Assembly: GCF_045223415.1 (NCBI RefSeq)
Contig: NZ_JBEQZJ010000035.1
Location: 1 to 42,883, forward strand
Origin: Hoskinsella mucinilytica
GTDB lineage: Bacteria; Bacillota_I; Bacilli_A; Erysipelotrichales; Erysipelotrichaceae
Reading direction: 5' to 3'
DNA length: 42,883 bases
The notes beneath the pieces were generated by a model. That model did no database searches and had not been told where the DNA came from. It worked only from the letters and a program-made list of their open reading frames with translations. Positions 23,472 through 31,643 of this stretch are shown one piece after another (the first letter of the stretch is position 1; the number at the start of each line of letters is the position of its first letter). A program made the translations under genes and the position numbers.

Positions 23472-24398
23472 CTATCCTTTCAATGTTTCTACACATTCCT
23501 GTAAGCTTTTGATATCCTCGACATGCAATATTCTCACATCATGTCCTTTACAGCATTTCTTCACAAATCCACTGATGGTTTTTCCCGGTCCGACTTCAAT
23601 AAAGGTATCCACACCATCTTTCAGCATATTCGCTATGGTTTGTTCGAAATAGACAGAGTGCGAAATTTGTTTGCTTAAGATATCGATCAACGGTTGATCT
23701 TCGATTTGCCCGCTGATATTATGATAGACACTCACTTCAGGCTGTTTTAAGTGATATTGTTGTAACACACTTCTTAGCAAAATCGCAGCATCTTGAAGTA
23801 AGCTAGAATGAAAGGCACCACTTACAGCAAGCTCTATGGCTCTTCTTGCGCCTTTTTCCAAGCATAGATCCTTTGCTTTATCCACTGCAGCTTTTTCTCC
23901 TGTGATGACGATTTGTCCCGGACAATTGTAATTGGCGATCTCACAAATACCAAGTTCTTTGACCTCTTCACAAGCTTCTTTGATCTTGGCTTCTTCCAAC
24001 ATCAAAATCGCATACATGCTACTGGTTCCTGCAGGTAGAGCATTGGCCATGATCTTACCACGTTCTCTTACGATGGCTGCACCATCTGCGATAGAAAATG
24101 CGTTGGCATAACACAATGCACTATATTCACCAAGGCTTAACCCAGCGCATACATCTGCGTTAACACCATATTCATTTAGCATTTTCGCAAGTGCCATACT
24201 GGTCACAAAGATTGCCGGTTGTGCATATTGTGTATCATCTAACATTTCCTTAGGACCGTTAAAACAAAGGCTTTTTAAATCAAAATCCAGATTTACACTA
24301 TCAAATACGGCCTTTGCCAGAATATCCTGTTCATAGATTTCTTTCCCCATACCTGGTGTTTGTGCCCCTTGTCCTGCAAATAAAAATGCGGTTTTCAT
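23472..24398 (-). CDS. fabD: Malonyl-CoA:ACP transacylase (308 aa)
   Basis: Loads malonyl groups on AcpP. FLFAGQGAQTPGMG at the start, nucleophile Ser88 in GLSLGEYSAL, catalytic His in SGAFHSSLL and the C-terminal VGPGKTISGF are all present. The ATG at 24398 has TAGGAGG upstream; the longer in-frame start is not supported. It follows the fabK-like gene by 13 nt. Confidence 0.95.
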   Translation of the reverse strand: MKTAFLFAGQGAQTPGMGKEIYEQDILAKAVFDSVNLDFDLKSLCFNGPKEMLDDTQYAQPAIFVTSMALAKMLNEYGVNADVCAGLSLGEYSALCYANAFSIADGAAIVRERGKIMANALPAGTSSMYAILMLEEAKIKEACEEVKELGICEIANYNCPGQIVITGEKAAVDKAKDLCLEKGARRAIELAVSGAFHSSLLQDAAILLRSVLQQYHLKQPEVSVYHNISGQIEDQPLIDILSKQISHSVYFEQTIANMLKDGVDTFIEVGPGKTISGFVKKCCKGHDVRILHVEDIKSLQECVETLKG

Positions 24399-24411
24399 AT
24401 TCTGATTCCTC

Positions 24412-25461
24412 CTATCGCTGAAACAATTCATCGATCAGCTCTTTGACACTTACGATCTTATTGATACGATAAGCATTGCTACCGGCAAACACAAGCCCAT
24501 GTTCTACATCACCTTGTACTGCATGAATCAATGCCTCGCTGATACAATACGGTGTTTGCTCTGGATGGCATGGAAGCATGCATCCGATACAATGAGATGG
24601 TGCCACTCTTTGCTCTTGGGTATGAGACATGAATGGTGTTAAGATGGCACGACCTGGTAGTCCTGCCGGACTTTTTACCAATGCGATATCCTCTTTGCGT
24701 GCTTTCACGAACATTTCCTTATAACGTTCATCCGCATCACATTCCTTTGTCGCAATAAAACGAGTTCCCATTTGTACTCCATAAGCTCCAAGACTTTGAT
24801 AATGCTGAATATCCAAAGCCGTATATACACCTCCTGCAACAAATACAGGAATTTTTATGTTTGCTTCCTTTTCATAAGGTTCAATGACTTCCAATACATC
24901 TTTTAATATTTCATCTAATGGTTGGTAGCTTTCTTTCAACAGCTCCTCTTTTTTAAATCCCAAATGTCCACCGGCTAAGGCACCTTCGATAACGATGAAA
25001 TCAGGAAGACGATGACTATGACGTTGCCAGCTTCTTAAGATCAGTGATGCTGCTTTTCCACTACTGACAATGGGAGCTAGCATGATATCCTCATCCTTCA
25101 CGATTTCTGGTAAATGTAAAGGAAGGCCTGCACCTGAAATAATGGCATCTGCACCAGCCTCTACACAAGCATTCACATAGGTTTCATAATCACGACTTGC
25201 GACCATGACATTCACAGCACATAACCCTGATCCATTAGATAATTGTTTTGCTTTATGAACTTCTTCTATGATGGCTTCCACATTGCATTCCTTGCTGTTT
25301 TGCCAAAAGTTTTCCTTTCGATATCCGGGATGAGCCGCAGAGATAACTCCCATGCCGCCTTCTTTCATCACTGCTCCAGCAAGATTGGAAAGCGAAATTC
25401 CTACTCCCATACCACCTTGTATCAATGGTATGCTTAAGTTATCCAAACGCTTATTTGACAT
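24412..25461 (-). CDS. FabK-like flavin oxidoreductase with C-terminal cysteine cluster (349 aa)
   Basis: FMN-dependent TIM-barrel protein of the nitronate monooxygenase/FabK family: IPLIQGGMGVGISLSNLAGAV at the N-terminus, an EGALAGGHLGF segment with the conserved His, and AGGVYTALDI and GVQMGTRFIATKEC for the phosphate site. Unlike FabK it has an added C-terminal motif, CIGCMLPCHPEQTPYC, with four cysteines that could hold a metal or Fe-S centre. It overlaps fabK by 11 nt in the lipid operon, so a role in fatty-acid synthesis or redox protection is likely, but the reaction is unknown. It could be a second enoyl reductase. Confidence 0.82.
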   Translation of the reverse strand: MSNKRLDNLSIPLIQGGMGVGISLSNLAGAVMKEGGMGVISAAHPGYRKENFWQNSKECNVEAIIEEVHKAKQLSNGSGLCAVNVMVASRDYETYVNACVEAGADAIISGAGLPLHLPEIVKDEDIMLAPIVSSGKAASLILRSWQRHSHRLPDFIVIEGALAGGHLGFKKEELLKESYQPLDEILKDVLEVIEPYEKEANIKIPVFVAGGVYTALDIQHYQSLGAYGVQMGTRFIATKECDADERYKEMFVKARKEDIALVKSPAGLPGRAILTPFMSHTQEQRVAPSHCIGCMLPCHPEQTPYCISEALIHAVQGDVEHGLVFAGSNAYRINKIVSVKELIDELFQR

Positions 25462-26404
25462 AGCCTAACCCTTTCATCTTTTCCGTTAACGCATAAAATT
25501 CTTCTTTGCTTTCTTTCACTAGATCTTCAAGAATTGTTTGTACCGGTTTGATTTCATGTACCATACCGGCTACTTGACCCATCATTACACTACCATGTTT
25601 CATATCACCCTCAAGCACTGCTCTTCTTAATCCACCAAGCGTTAGTTTTTCCATTTCTTCTTTTGGTGCGTTTTCTGCTTCTAGTTTCAAGTATTGTAAA
25701 GACATTTGATTTTTAAGAATTCTTACCGGTGTACCTGTGCTTCTTCCTGTAACAACACTATCCATATCTTTCGCTTTTAAAACAGCTTTTTTATAATTTT
25801 CATGAATCGGACATTCTTCACTTGCCAAAAGGATGGTACCGATCTGAACCCCTACGGCGCCTAAAGACAATGCGGCATTCAATTGTTTTCCACTGGCAAT
25901 TCCTCCAGCAGCAATGACCGGAATAGATACTGCCGCAACAACTTGTGGTACCAAAGACATGGTCGTAGTCTCTCCCACATGTCCTCCACTTTCTCCACCT
26001 TCTGCAATGATGCCATCAACGCCGGCTTTTTCTAAACGTCTTGCCAATGCGACACTGGCAACGACCGGAAAGATTTTGGTTCCACTTGCTTTTAAGGCTT
26101 CAATATAGGGACCGGGATTGCCTGCACCGGTTGTCACAAGCGCTACTTGTTCTTCACAAATAACTTGCATAATGGCTTCGGTATCCGGATTCATTAACAT
26201 CACATTGACGCCAAAAGGCTTGTTTGTCAATGTTTTACATTCTCTAATGGCTTCTCTTGTCTGTTTTGCGTCCATGGCTCCTGTTGCGATGATACCTAAC
26301 CCTCCGCTATTGGAAACACAGGCCGCAAATTGTGGTGTAGCGATATTTGCCATCGCTCCCTGAAAAATCGGGTATTTGATATTTAAGAGTTCATTGATCA
26401 TCAT
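25451..26404 (-). CDS. fabK: Enoyl-ACP reductase II, FMN-dependent (317 aa)
   Basis: Final reduction of the elongation cycle, using FMN and NAD(P)H. FQGAMANIATPQFAACVSNSGGLGII, AEGGESGGHVGETTTM with the conserved His, IAAGGIASGKQLNAAL and GVQIGTILLASEE follow FabK closely, and the length (about 315) agrees. No FabI or FabL is in the operon. FabK types are naturally insensitive to triclosan (family knowledge). AAGGAG precedes the ATG; fabH ends 11 nt upstream. Confidence 0.93.
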   Translation of the reverse strand: MMINELLNIKYPIFQGAMANIATPQFAACVSNSGGLGIIATGAMDAKQTREAIRECKTLTNKPFGVNVMLMNPDTEAIMQVICEEQVALVTTGAGNPGPYIEALKASGTKIFPVVASVALARRLEKAGVDGIIAEGGESGGHVGETTTMSLVPQVVAAVSIPVIAAGGIASGKQLNAALSLGAVGVQIGTILLASEECPIHENYKKAVLKAKDMDSVVTGRSTGTPVRILKNQMSLQYLKLEAENAPKEEMEKLTLGGLRRAVLEGDMKHGSVMMGQVAGMVHEIKPVQTILEDLVKESKEEFYALTEKMKGLGYVK

Positions 26405-26415
26405 AATACTTCTCC

Positions 26416-27390
26416 TTATAGTTCAATATAAGCTCCGGCCCAGCAAAATCCTGCACCAAAACCACTTAGAACAATTTTCATTCCTTCTTTTAATAATCCT
26501 TTTTCTTGCATTTCTCCAAGCGCAAGCGGAATACTTGCGGCACTGGTATTGCCTATCTCATCAATATTGATATAAACCTTATTCATATCAATATGCATTC
26601 TTCTACATACATTGGATATGATTCGTAAATTGGCCTGATGAGGCACGATATAATCGATATCCTCTATTGTGACATTGGCTTGTTTCAACACATCCTCAAT
26701 TGCTTCTTCCATGGCATGAACAGCAAAGCGAAAGGTTTCACTACCGTTCATACGTACCAAAGACGGTGTATAGGATTGTTTCGTAAACACAGTTCTTGGT
26801 AGTGGAGCATCCGCATGTATGATTCCTTTGTCATCTCCTTTACTCGACGCAAAGTGAAGCATACGATTGCGACAATCTTCTTGTGTAACAAGTGCGGCAC
26901 CTGCGCCATCCGCAAAGATGATACAAGTGTTACGATCTTGCCAATCTAATTGTTTTGATATCACCTCTGCACCAATGACCAAGGCTGTATGTGCCATATC
27001 ACATGCAATCAAACTATGTGCGACTTCCAACGCATAAAGAAATCCACTGCATGCGACATTGATATCGAATGCCATGACTCGCTGATCATTCATGTTCAGC
27101 TTATGTTGTACCATACAAGCAGTAGATGGCGTTGTATAATCCGGTGTAAAGGTCGCAACAATAATCAAATCCACCTGTTTTGGATCCATACCACTCGTTT
27201 GTAATGCCATGGTTGCGGCACGAACTGCCAAATCACTGGTGTTTTCCTCTTCTGATATATATCGAGATTTAATCCCTGTTCTGGATGTGATCCATTCATC
27301 ATTGGTATCTACTACCTGTGCAATATCCTCATTGGTTATTTTTCTTGTTGCTTTCGCATAACCAAAGCCTTTGATTCTACACGATTTCAT
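26416..27390 (-). CDS. fabH: 3-oxoacyl-ACP synthase III (324 aa)
   Basis: Starts chain synthesis by condensing acyl-CoA with malonyl-ACP. Catalytic triad: Cys114 in INVACSGFLYAL, His in IVPHQANLRII, Asn in IGNTSAASIPLAL. WITSRTGIKSRY is the family's CoA-binding loop. It overlaps accA by 14 nt. Fatty-acid regulation usually falls on this gene and its operon; see the operators at 31251-31597. Confidence 0.96.
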   Translation of the reverse strand: MKSCRIKGFGYAKATRKITNEDIAQVVDTNDEWITSRTGIKSRYISEEENTSDLAVRAATMALQTSGMDPKQVDLIIVATFTPDYTTPSTACMVQHKLNMNDQRVMAFDINVACSGFLYALEVAHSLIACDMAHTALVIGAEVISKQLDWQDRNTCIIFADGAGAALVTQEDCRNRMLHFASSKGDDKGIIHADAPLPRTVFTKQSYTPSLVRMNGSETFRFAVHAMEEAIEDVLKQANVTIEDIDYIVPHQANLRIISNVCRRMHIDMNKVYINIDEIGNTSAASIPLALGEMQEKGLLKEGMKIVLSGFGAGFCWAGAYIEL

Positions 27391-28312
27391 ATGCCAGACC
27401 CATCTTTCTGAATTTCTCGTAACGCTTTTCTAACATGACATCATAATTCATCGTACAAAGTTGTAAGATCTCTCGATATAATTCTTTATCTAATTGTTCA
27501 CATACCGCATGAAAATCTTTATGTGCTCCGCCTCTTGGTTCTTTGATGATGGTATCGATGATTCCTTTTCGCTTTAAGTCAGCGGCAGTAAGTTCCATTA
27601 CCTCGGCAGCTTCCTCTGCACGTTTTTCATCTTTCCATAAAATACTGGCAAAGCCTTCAGGGGATAAAACGGAATATATCGCATTTTCCAACATCAATAT
27701 TTTATCTGCGACACTGAATGCCAAAGCGCCACCACTTCCACCCTCACTTAATACGATCGCTACCACCGGTGTTTTTAAGCCGGAAAATACTTCTAAGCAT
27801 TCTGCGATCGCCTGTGCTTGTCCTCGCTCTTCTGCACCTTTACCTGGATATGCCCCTGAGGTATCTACCATGGTAATGATCGGACGATGAAATTTTTCTG
27901 CTTGATGTGCCAAACGTAGTGCTTTTCGATACCCTTCAGGATGTAACATACCGAAGTTCTTCTTCATATTTTCTTCCAATGTCTTCCCTTTACTTTGCGT
28001 GATCAAAGTCACCGGGATCCCATGAAAGCTCGCAATTCCACCTACACAAGCACCATCATCTCCAAAACATCGATCTCCATGAAACTCAATAAAATCATCA
28101 AACAAAGCTTGTACATAATCACTTGCTTTGGGACGTTTTGGATGACGTGCTAAATAAACGATATCCCATGCATTTAAAGTGGAATATGCTTGCTCTTCGA
28201 TCATTGCGATTTCTTTCTCTATCGCTTCCTTTTCAAGCAAATCTTGTTCACCTAAAGAAGCAAAACGAGCCTCAAGTACCGCAATTCTAGCTTCATTTTC
28301 CTTTACCTGCAT
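27377..28312 (-). CDS. accA: Acetyl-CoA carboxylase carboxyltransferase subunit alpha (311 aa)
   Basis: With AccD it transfers carboxyl from biotin to acetyl-CoA. YVQALFDDFIEFHGDRCFGDD, TLITQSKGKTLEEN, GAYPGKGAEERGQAQAIA and SEGGSGGALA are typical. Length is standard. The ATG at 28312 follows AAAGGAG by 7 nt. It overlaps accD by 20 nt, as expected for tight stoichiometric coupling. Confidence 0.96.
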   Translation of the reverse strand: MQVKENEARIAVLEARFASLGEQDLLEKEAIEKEIAMIEEQAYSTLNAWDIVYLARHPKRPKASDYVQALFDDFIEFHGDRCFGDDGACVGGIASFHGIPVTLITQSKGKTLEENMKKNFGMLHPEGYRKALRLAHQAEKFHRPIITMVDTSGAYPGKGAEERGQAQAIAECLEVFSGLKTPVVAIVLSEGGSGGALAFSVADKILMLENAIYSVLSPEGFASILWKDEKRAEEAAEVMELTAADLKRKGIIDTIIKEPRGGAHKDFHAVCEQLDKELYREILQLCTMNYDVMLEKRYEKFRKMGLAYEIV

Positions 28313-29177
28313 AAGCGCTCCTTTCATGCATCTTCAAAATCTTGTACAAGGTTTCTTTCGCATCCTTGCGTTCTACGATCTTGTCGATGAATCCTTTTTC
28401 CAATACAAATTCTGCCTTCTGAAAGTCATCGGGCAGCTCTTCCTTCACCGTAGAGGCAATCACTCGTTTACCGGCAAACCCGATCAAACAGTTTGGTTCG
28501 GATAAAATGATATCTCCTAACATCGCAAAAGAGGCTGATACGCCACCGGTCGTTGGATGCGTCAGATACGAAATATATAATAAGCCTGCATCACTATGTT
28601 TTTTTAATGCTGCACTGGTTTTTGCCATTTGAACTAAGGAAGAGATACCTTCTTGCATTCTTGCACCTCCACTAGTCGTAAATAAGATCAATGGTGATTT
28701 ATGCATGGTCGCATATTCAATGGCACGAGTTATTTTCTCTCCGACAATACTTCCCATACTTCCCATAAAGAAATTAGAATCCATGATGCCAAGGACCACT
28801 TTTTGACCGAATATACTACCTGTACCGGTCACGACCGCTTCCTTTAAACCTGTTTTCTTCTGTAAACGTTCTAATTTATCTTCATAACCCGGAAAATCAG
28901 GAATTTCTTTCAATTGCATCCCTTTATCCAACTCTTGAAAACTACCTTCATCTACAATTTGACGAATACGCTCATGAGCTGTAATTTTGATGGGATATCC
29001 ACAATGCGGACATACATAATATGCATGCATCAGATCCTCAAACAAATTGGTCTGTTTACAATTAGGACAACTGTGAAATAGATTCTCAGGGATATCTATA
29101 GGATCTCTATGCACACTGTTCTTTCTACTTTTGAAAAGATTCAAACGATCTTTTCTTGTTTTAAATAATTGTTCCAT
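28293..29177 (-). CDS. accD: Acetyl-CoA carboxylase carboxyltransferase subunit beta (294 aa)
   Basis: The N-terminal zinc ribbon CPNCKQTN...CPHCGYPI is followed by the crotonase-like carboxyltransferase domain (GMQLKEIPDFPGY, FTTSGGARMQEG, THPTTGGVSASFAMLGD). ATG at 29177 with AAGGAG 10 nt upstream; a GTG two codons earlier is too close to that site. It overlaps accC by 17 nt. Confidence 0.95.
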   Translation of the reverse strand: MEQLFKTRKDRLNLFKSRKNSVHRDPIDIPENLFHSCPNCKQTNLFEDLMHAYYVCPHCGYPIKITAHERIRQIVDEGSFQELDKGMQLKEIPDFPGYEDKLERLQKKTGLKEAVVTGTGSIFGQKVVLGIMDSNFFMGSMGSIVGEKITRAIEYATMHKSPLILFTTSGGARMQEGISSLVQMAKTSAALKKHSDAGLLYISYLTHPTTGGVSASFAMLGDIILSEPNCLIGFAGKRVIASTVKEELPDDFQKAEFVLEKGFIDKIVERKDAKETLYKILKMHERSAYAGKGK

Positions 29178-30525
29178 CCTCACTCAGCTCCTTAATGAAT
29201 ACATCCATGAATCCTGTATCATATTTTCCAGACACAAATACTGGGTGGTGTAATAATAAATATTGGAATTCAATATTTGTCTCTACACCTTCAATCAATA
29301 GTTCTTCTAACGCAACTCGCATTCGTTTGATACATTCCAGACGATTATCTCCAAAGGTAATGAGCTTCAAGATCATGGAATCATAAAATGGCGGAATCTC
29401 GTAACCACAATAAACCGCAGTATCGATTCTCACATTACGACCACCTGGAAAATTGATAAAACGTATGACTCCGGGACTTGGCGCAAAGTTCATCTTGATA
29501 TTTTCTGCATTGATACGACATTCCATCGCATGTCCTTTACATACGATATCCTCTTGACGATATGATAATTTCAACCCTTCCGCAATTTTGATTTGTTGTT
29601 TGATCAAATCGATGCCTGTGACCATTTCACTAATGGTATGTTCTACCTGAATTCGTGTATTCATTTCCATGAAATAGTAATGATTCGATGCATCTAATAG
29701 AAATTCGATGGTTCCAACGCTATCATAACCGACTACCTGACAAGCACGAACTGCATCCGCTAACATATGTTGTCTGGTTTCTTCATTTAAAGTATGGCAA
29801 GGGGCTTCTTCTAATAACTTCTGATTTCTTCGTTGTGCGGAACAATCTCGTTCATACAAATGACATACGTTTCCGAATTTATCCGCCATGAGCTGTACCT
29901 CTACATGCTTTGGTTCTAAAATATATTTTTCCATATAGACACCATCATCACCGAAACAAACGTTTGCTTCACTTCTTGCAGTTTCATAAGCAGCAACGAT
30001 TTCATCTTTATGATGAGCAATCCTCATACCACGGCCTCCACCGCCATTTGCGGCTTTGATCAAAACAGGATATCCGATACTTTCTGCCATCTGTTGCGCT
30101 TCTTCCGCCGTTTCGATCAGATCCTTGCTTCCTTGAATGACCGGGATACCTGCTTCCATCATTTTTTGACGGGCGTGGTTTTTATCACCCATCGCTTCTA
30201 TTACATCTGGGTTTGGTCCCACAAAGATCATGCCACATTGCATGACTAGGCGAGCAAATTTTGCATTTTCACTCAAAAACCCAAATCCCGGATGCACAGC
30301 ATCACATCCTGTCATACAAGCCGCACTTAATATATTCTTCATATTTAAATAACTATCAGCGCTTTTAGGACCTCCGATACATACTGCATAATCTGCCAAT
30401 TGTACATGGAGAGCTTCTTTATCCGCAGAAGAATACACGGCAACCGTTTCTATTCCCATTTCTTTACAAGTACGAATGATCCTAACTGCGATTTCTCCAC
30501 GATTGGCAATTAACAAGCGTTTCAT
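29161..30525 (-). CDS. accC: Biotin carboxylase subunit of acetyl-CoA carboxylase (454 aa)
   Basis: ATP-dependent carboxylation of biotin on AccB. RLLIANRGEIAVRIIRTC at the start, ATP-grasp glycine loop KAANGGGGRGMRIA, and EMNTRIQVEHTISEMVTGIDL near residue 290. Full length. It overlaps accB by 4 nt (ATGA). Confidence 0.97.
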   Translation of the reverse strand: MKRLLIANRGEIAVRIIRTCKEMGIETVAVYSSADKEALHVQLADYAVCIGGPKSADSYLNMKNILSAACMTGCDAVHPGFGFLSENAKFARLVMQCGMIFVGPNPDVIEAMGDKNHARQKMMEAGIPVIQGSKDLIETAEEAQQMAESIGYPVLIKAANGGGGRGMRIAHHKDEIVAAYETARSEANVCFGDDGVYMEKYILEPKHVEVQLMADKFGNVCHLYERDCSAQRRNQKLLEEAPCHTLNEETRQHMLADAVRACQVVGYDSVGTIEFLLDASNHYYFMEMNTRIQVEHTISEMVTGIDLIKQQIKIAEGLKLSYRQEDIVCKGHAMECRINAENIKMNFAPSPGVIRFINFPGGRNVRIDTAVYCGYEIPPFYDSMILKLITFGDNRLECIKRMRVALEELLIEGVETNIEFQYLLLHHPVFVSGKYDTGFMDVFIKELSEDGTII

Positions 30526-30959
30526 TCTTGTGCTCCTGCAATACGCATTAGCTCCTGATCAAATTCCACCATGGAATCATCAGTTACCAAAATCTCCGCA
30601 ATCACACCATCCATTGGTGCATGGATTTCATTCATGACCTTCATAGCTTCTATAATGCAAAGTACATCACCCTTTTTCACATGTTGACCGATTTCTACAA
30701 ACGGAGTACTGCCTTTTGCACGTGACTGATAAAAAGTACCGACAATTGGCGCCTTAACCCAATAGCCATCTTTCTTGATTGGCTCTTCTACCTTAGTTTC
30801 TGTAAGGGTCGGCTGTTTGTTTACGATACTTTGTACCATAGGCATTTCTTGTATTGGTTTCTCCATTTTTAATTTCACATCATCAGCTTCGATCTCCATA
30901 CGAGATAAGTTTGATTTTTCAAATACGGCGATGATTTCCTGTATTTCTTTTGTATTCAT
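30522..30959 (-). CDS. accB: Biotin carboxyl carrier protein (145 aa)
   Basis: Carries biotin on Lys107 within CIIEAMKVMNEIHAP. The N-terminal helix (MNTKEIQEIIAVFEKSNLSRMEIE) is joined by a flexible linker to the C-terminal biotinyl domain starting at VKAPIVGTFY. The ATG at 30959 has GGAGG 8 nt upstream. A terminator-like hairpin separates it from acpP, so AcpP should be made in excess of AccB. Confidence 0.95.
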   Translation of the reverse strand: MNTKEIQEIIAVFEKSNLSRMEIEADDVKLKMEKPIQEMPMVQSIVNKQPTLTETKVEEPIKKDGYWVKAPIVGTFYQSRAKGSTPFVEIGQHVKKGDVLCIIEAMKVMNEIHAPMDGVIAEILVTDDSMVEFDQELMRIAGAQE

Positions 30960-30978
30960 TTCGCATACCTCCACGATT

Positions 30979-31003
30979 TTAAAAAAGCCAAGATATCTTG
31001 GCT
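30979..31003 (-). terminator. Partial terminator between acpP and accB
   Basis: A perfect 18-bp palindrome, AGCCAAGATATCTTGGCT (30986-31003), with seven A/T bases following on the minus strand as a U tract. It begins right after the acpP stop. As accB-plsC have no other evident promoter, it presumably terminates only part of the transcripts. Confidence 0.75.
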
Positions 31004-31004
31004 C

Positions 31005-31229
31005 TTACTGTTTGCTCTCTAATAATTTCACGATATCTGCGACAGTAACTAATTTAGCTAATTCATCATCTTCGATGCGTACATCAAATTCTGTTTCAAG
31101 CTCTAATGATAATTCTACTGCTGCCAAGGAATCAATTCCAAGATCATCTTTTAAATTAGCCTCCATCGTAATTACATCTTCATCTACATTGATAGCTTCC
31201 ACTAATACTGCTTTTACTTTTTCAAACAT
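31005..31229 (-). CDS. acpP: Acyl carrier protein (74 aa)
   Basis: Carries growing acyl chains on a phosphopantetheine attached to Ser34 in DLGIDSLAAVEL. Acidic, four-helix protein of typical size. AGGAGG precedes the ATG. It is the first gene of the lipid operon and the only one followed by an internal terminator, consistent with its high cellular demand. Confidence 0.96.
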   Translation of the reverse strand: MFEKVKAVLVEAINVDEDVITMEANLKDDLGIDSLAAVELSLELETEFDVRIEDDELAKLVTVADIVKLLESKQ

Positions 31230-31250
31230 AATTGTTCCTCCTGTACTTTG

Positions 31251-31316
31251 CTAGTAACGAATACTAGATTAACACTTCTTGTCTTCAATGTCAATACTTT
31301 TAGTTTCAATTACTAG
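31251..31316 (-). promoter_or_regulatory. Two FapR-like operators at the proximal acpP promoter
   Basis: CTAGTA-ACGAA-TACTAG (31251-31267, perfect inverted repeat) overlaps the -10 and start. TTAGTT-TCAAT-TACTAG (31300-31316) lies just upstream of the -35. Both match the TTAGTA-n5-TACTAA form I remember for FapR, the malonyl-CoA-sensing repressor of Bacillota lipid genes. No fapR gene is in the window. Confidence 0.5.
31266..31294 (-). promoter_or_regulatory. Proximal promoter of the acpP-plsC operon
   Basis: Minus strand: TTGACA (31294-31289), a 17-nt spacer, TAATCT (31271-31266). It lies about 40 nt before the acpP ATG. Confidence 0.7.
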
Positions 31317-31394
31317 ATTACTTTGTAAAAAAAACCTTGATTTTATCTAAGTTGTTGTCTTTAACTACCGAAATACTAATTTCAAAAACATTAC

Positions 31395-31455
31395 TTTGAA
31401 ATTCAAAACGATTATAATACTTTGATATTCAAATGTAAATACTTTGATAACCAAA
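31395..31455. promoter_or_regulatory. Three FabT-like operators around the distal acpP promoter
   Basis: TTTGAAATTCAAA (31395-31407), TTTGATATTCAAA (31421-31433) and TTTGATAACCAAA (31443-31455), each preceded by AC. They fit TTTGA-n3-TCAAA (the third as CCAAA), which resembles FabT boxes of lactic acid bacteria. The middle one lies exactly in the spacer of the distal promoter. No fabT gene is in the window. Confidence 0.55.
31411..31439 (-). promoter_or_regulatory. Distal promoter of the acpP-plsC operon
   Basis: Minus strand: TTTACA (31439-31434), a 17-nt spacer, TATAAT (31416-31411). It would give a leader of about 175 nt that passes through the proximal promoter. Confidence 0.65.
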
Positions 31456-31584
31456 ATTTATAAAAAATTCATTTTTTTCTTCTTCTGTTTACGAATCAAA
31501 GACAATGATAACGGTTTCTAGCCAATTCATTATAAGAGGAATGATATAAAAACATAAAACTACTCATTTCACATCAAAATATAA

Positions 31585-31597
31585 TTTGACAATCAAA
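31585..31597. promoter_or_regulatory. FabT-like operator over the bioY -35
   Basis: TTTGACAATCAAA is a perfect TTTGA-n3-TCAAA palindrome and contains the TTGACA of the bioY promoter. It links biotin import to the same regulator as the lipid operon. Confidence 0.55.
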
Positions 31598-31614
31598 GTA
31601 GTTAGAGGTATACT
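31586..31614 (+). promoter_or_regulatory. Promoter of bioY
   Basis: TTGACA (31586-31591), a 17-nt spacer, TATACT (31609-31614), close to consensus. Confidence 0.8.
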
Positions 31615-31643
31615 CTTACCATTCTTGATTGGAGGAAAACAAA

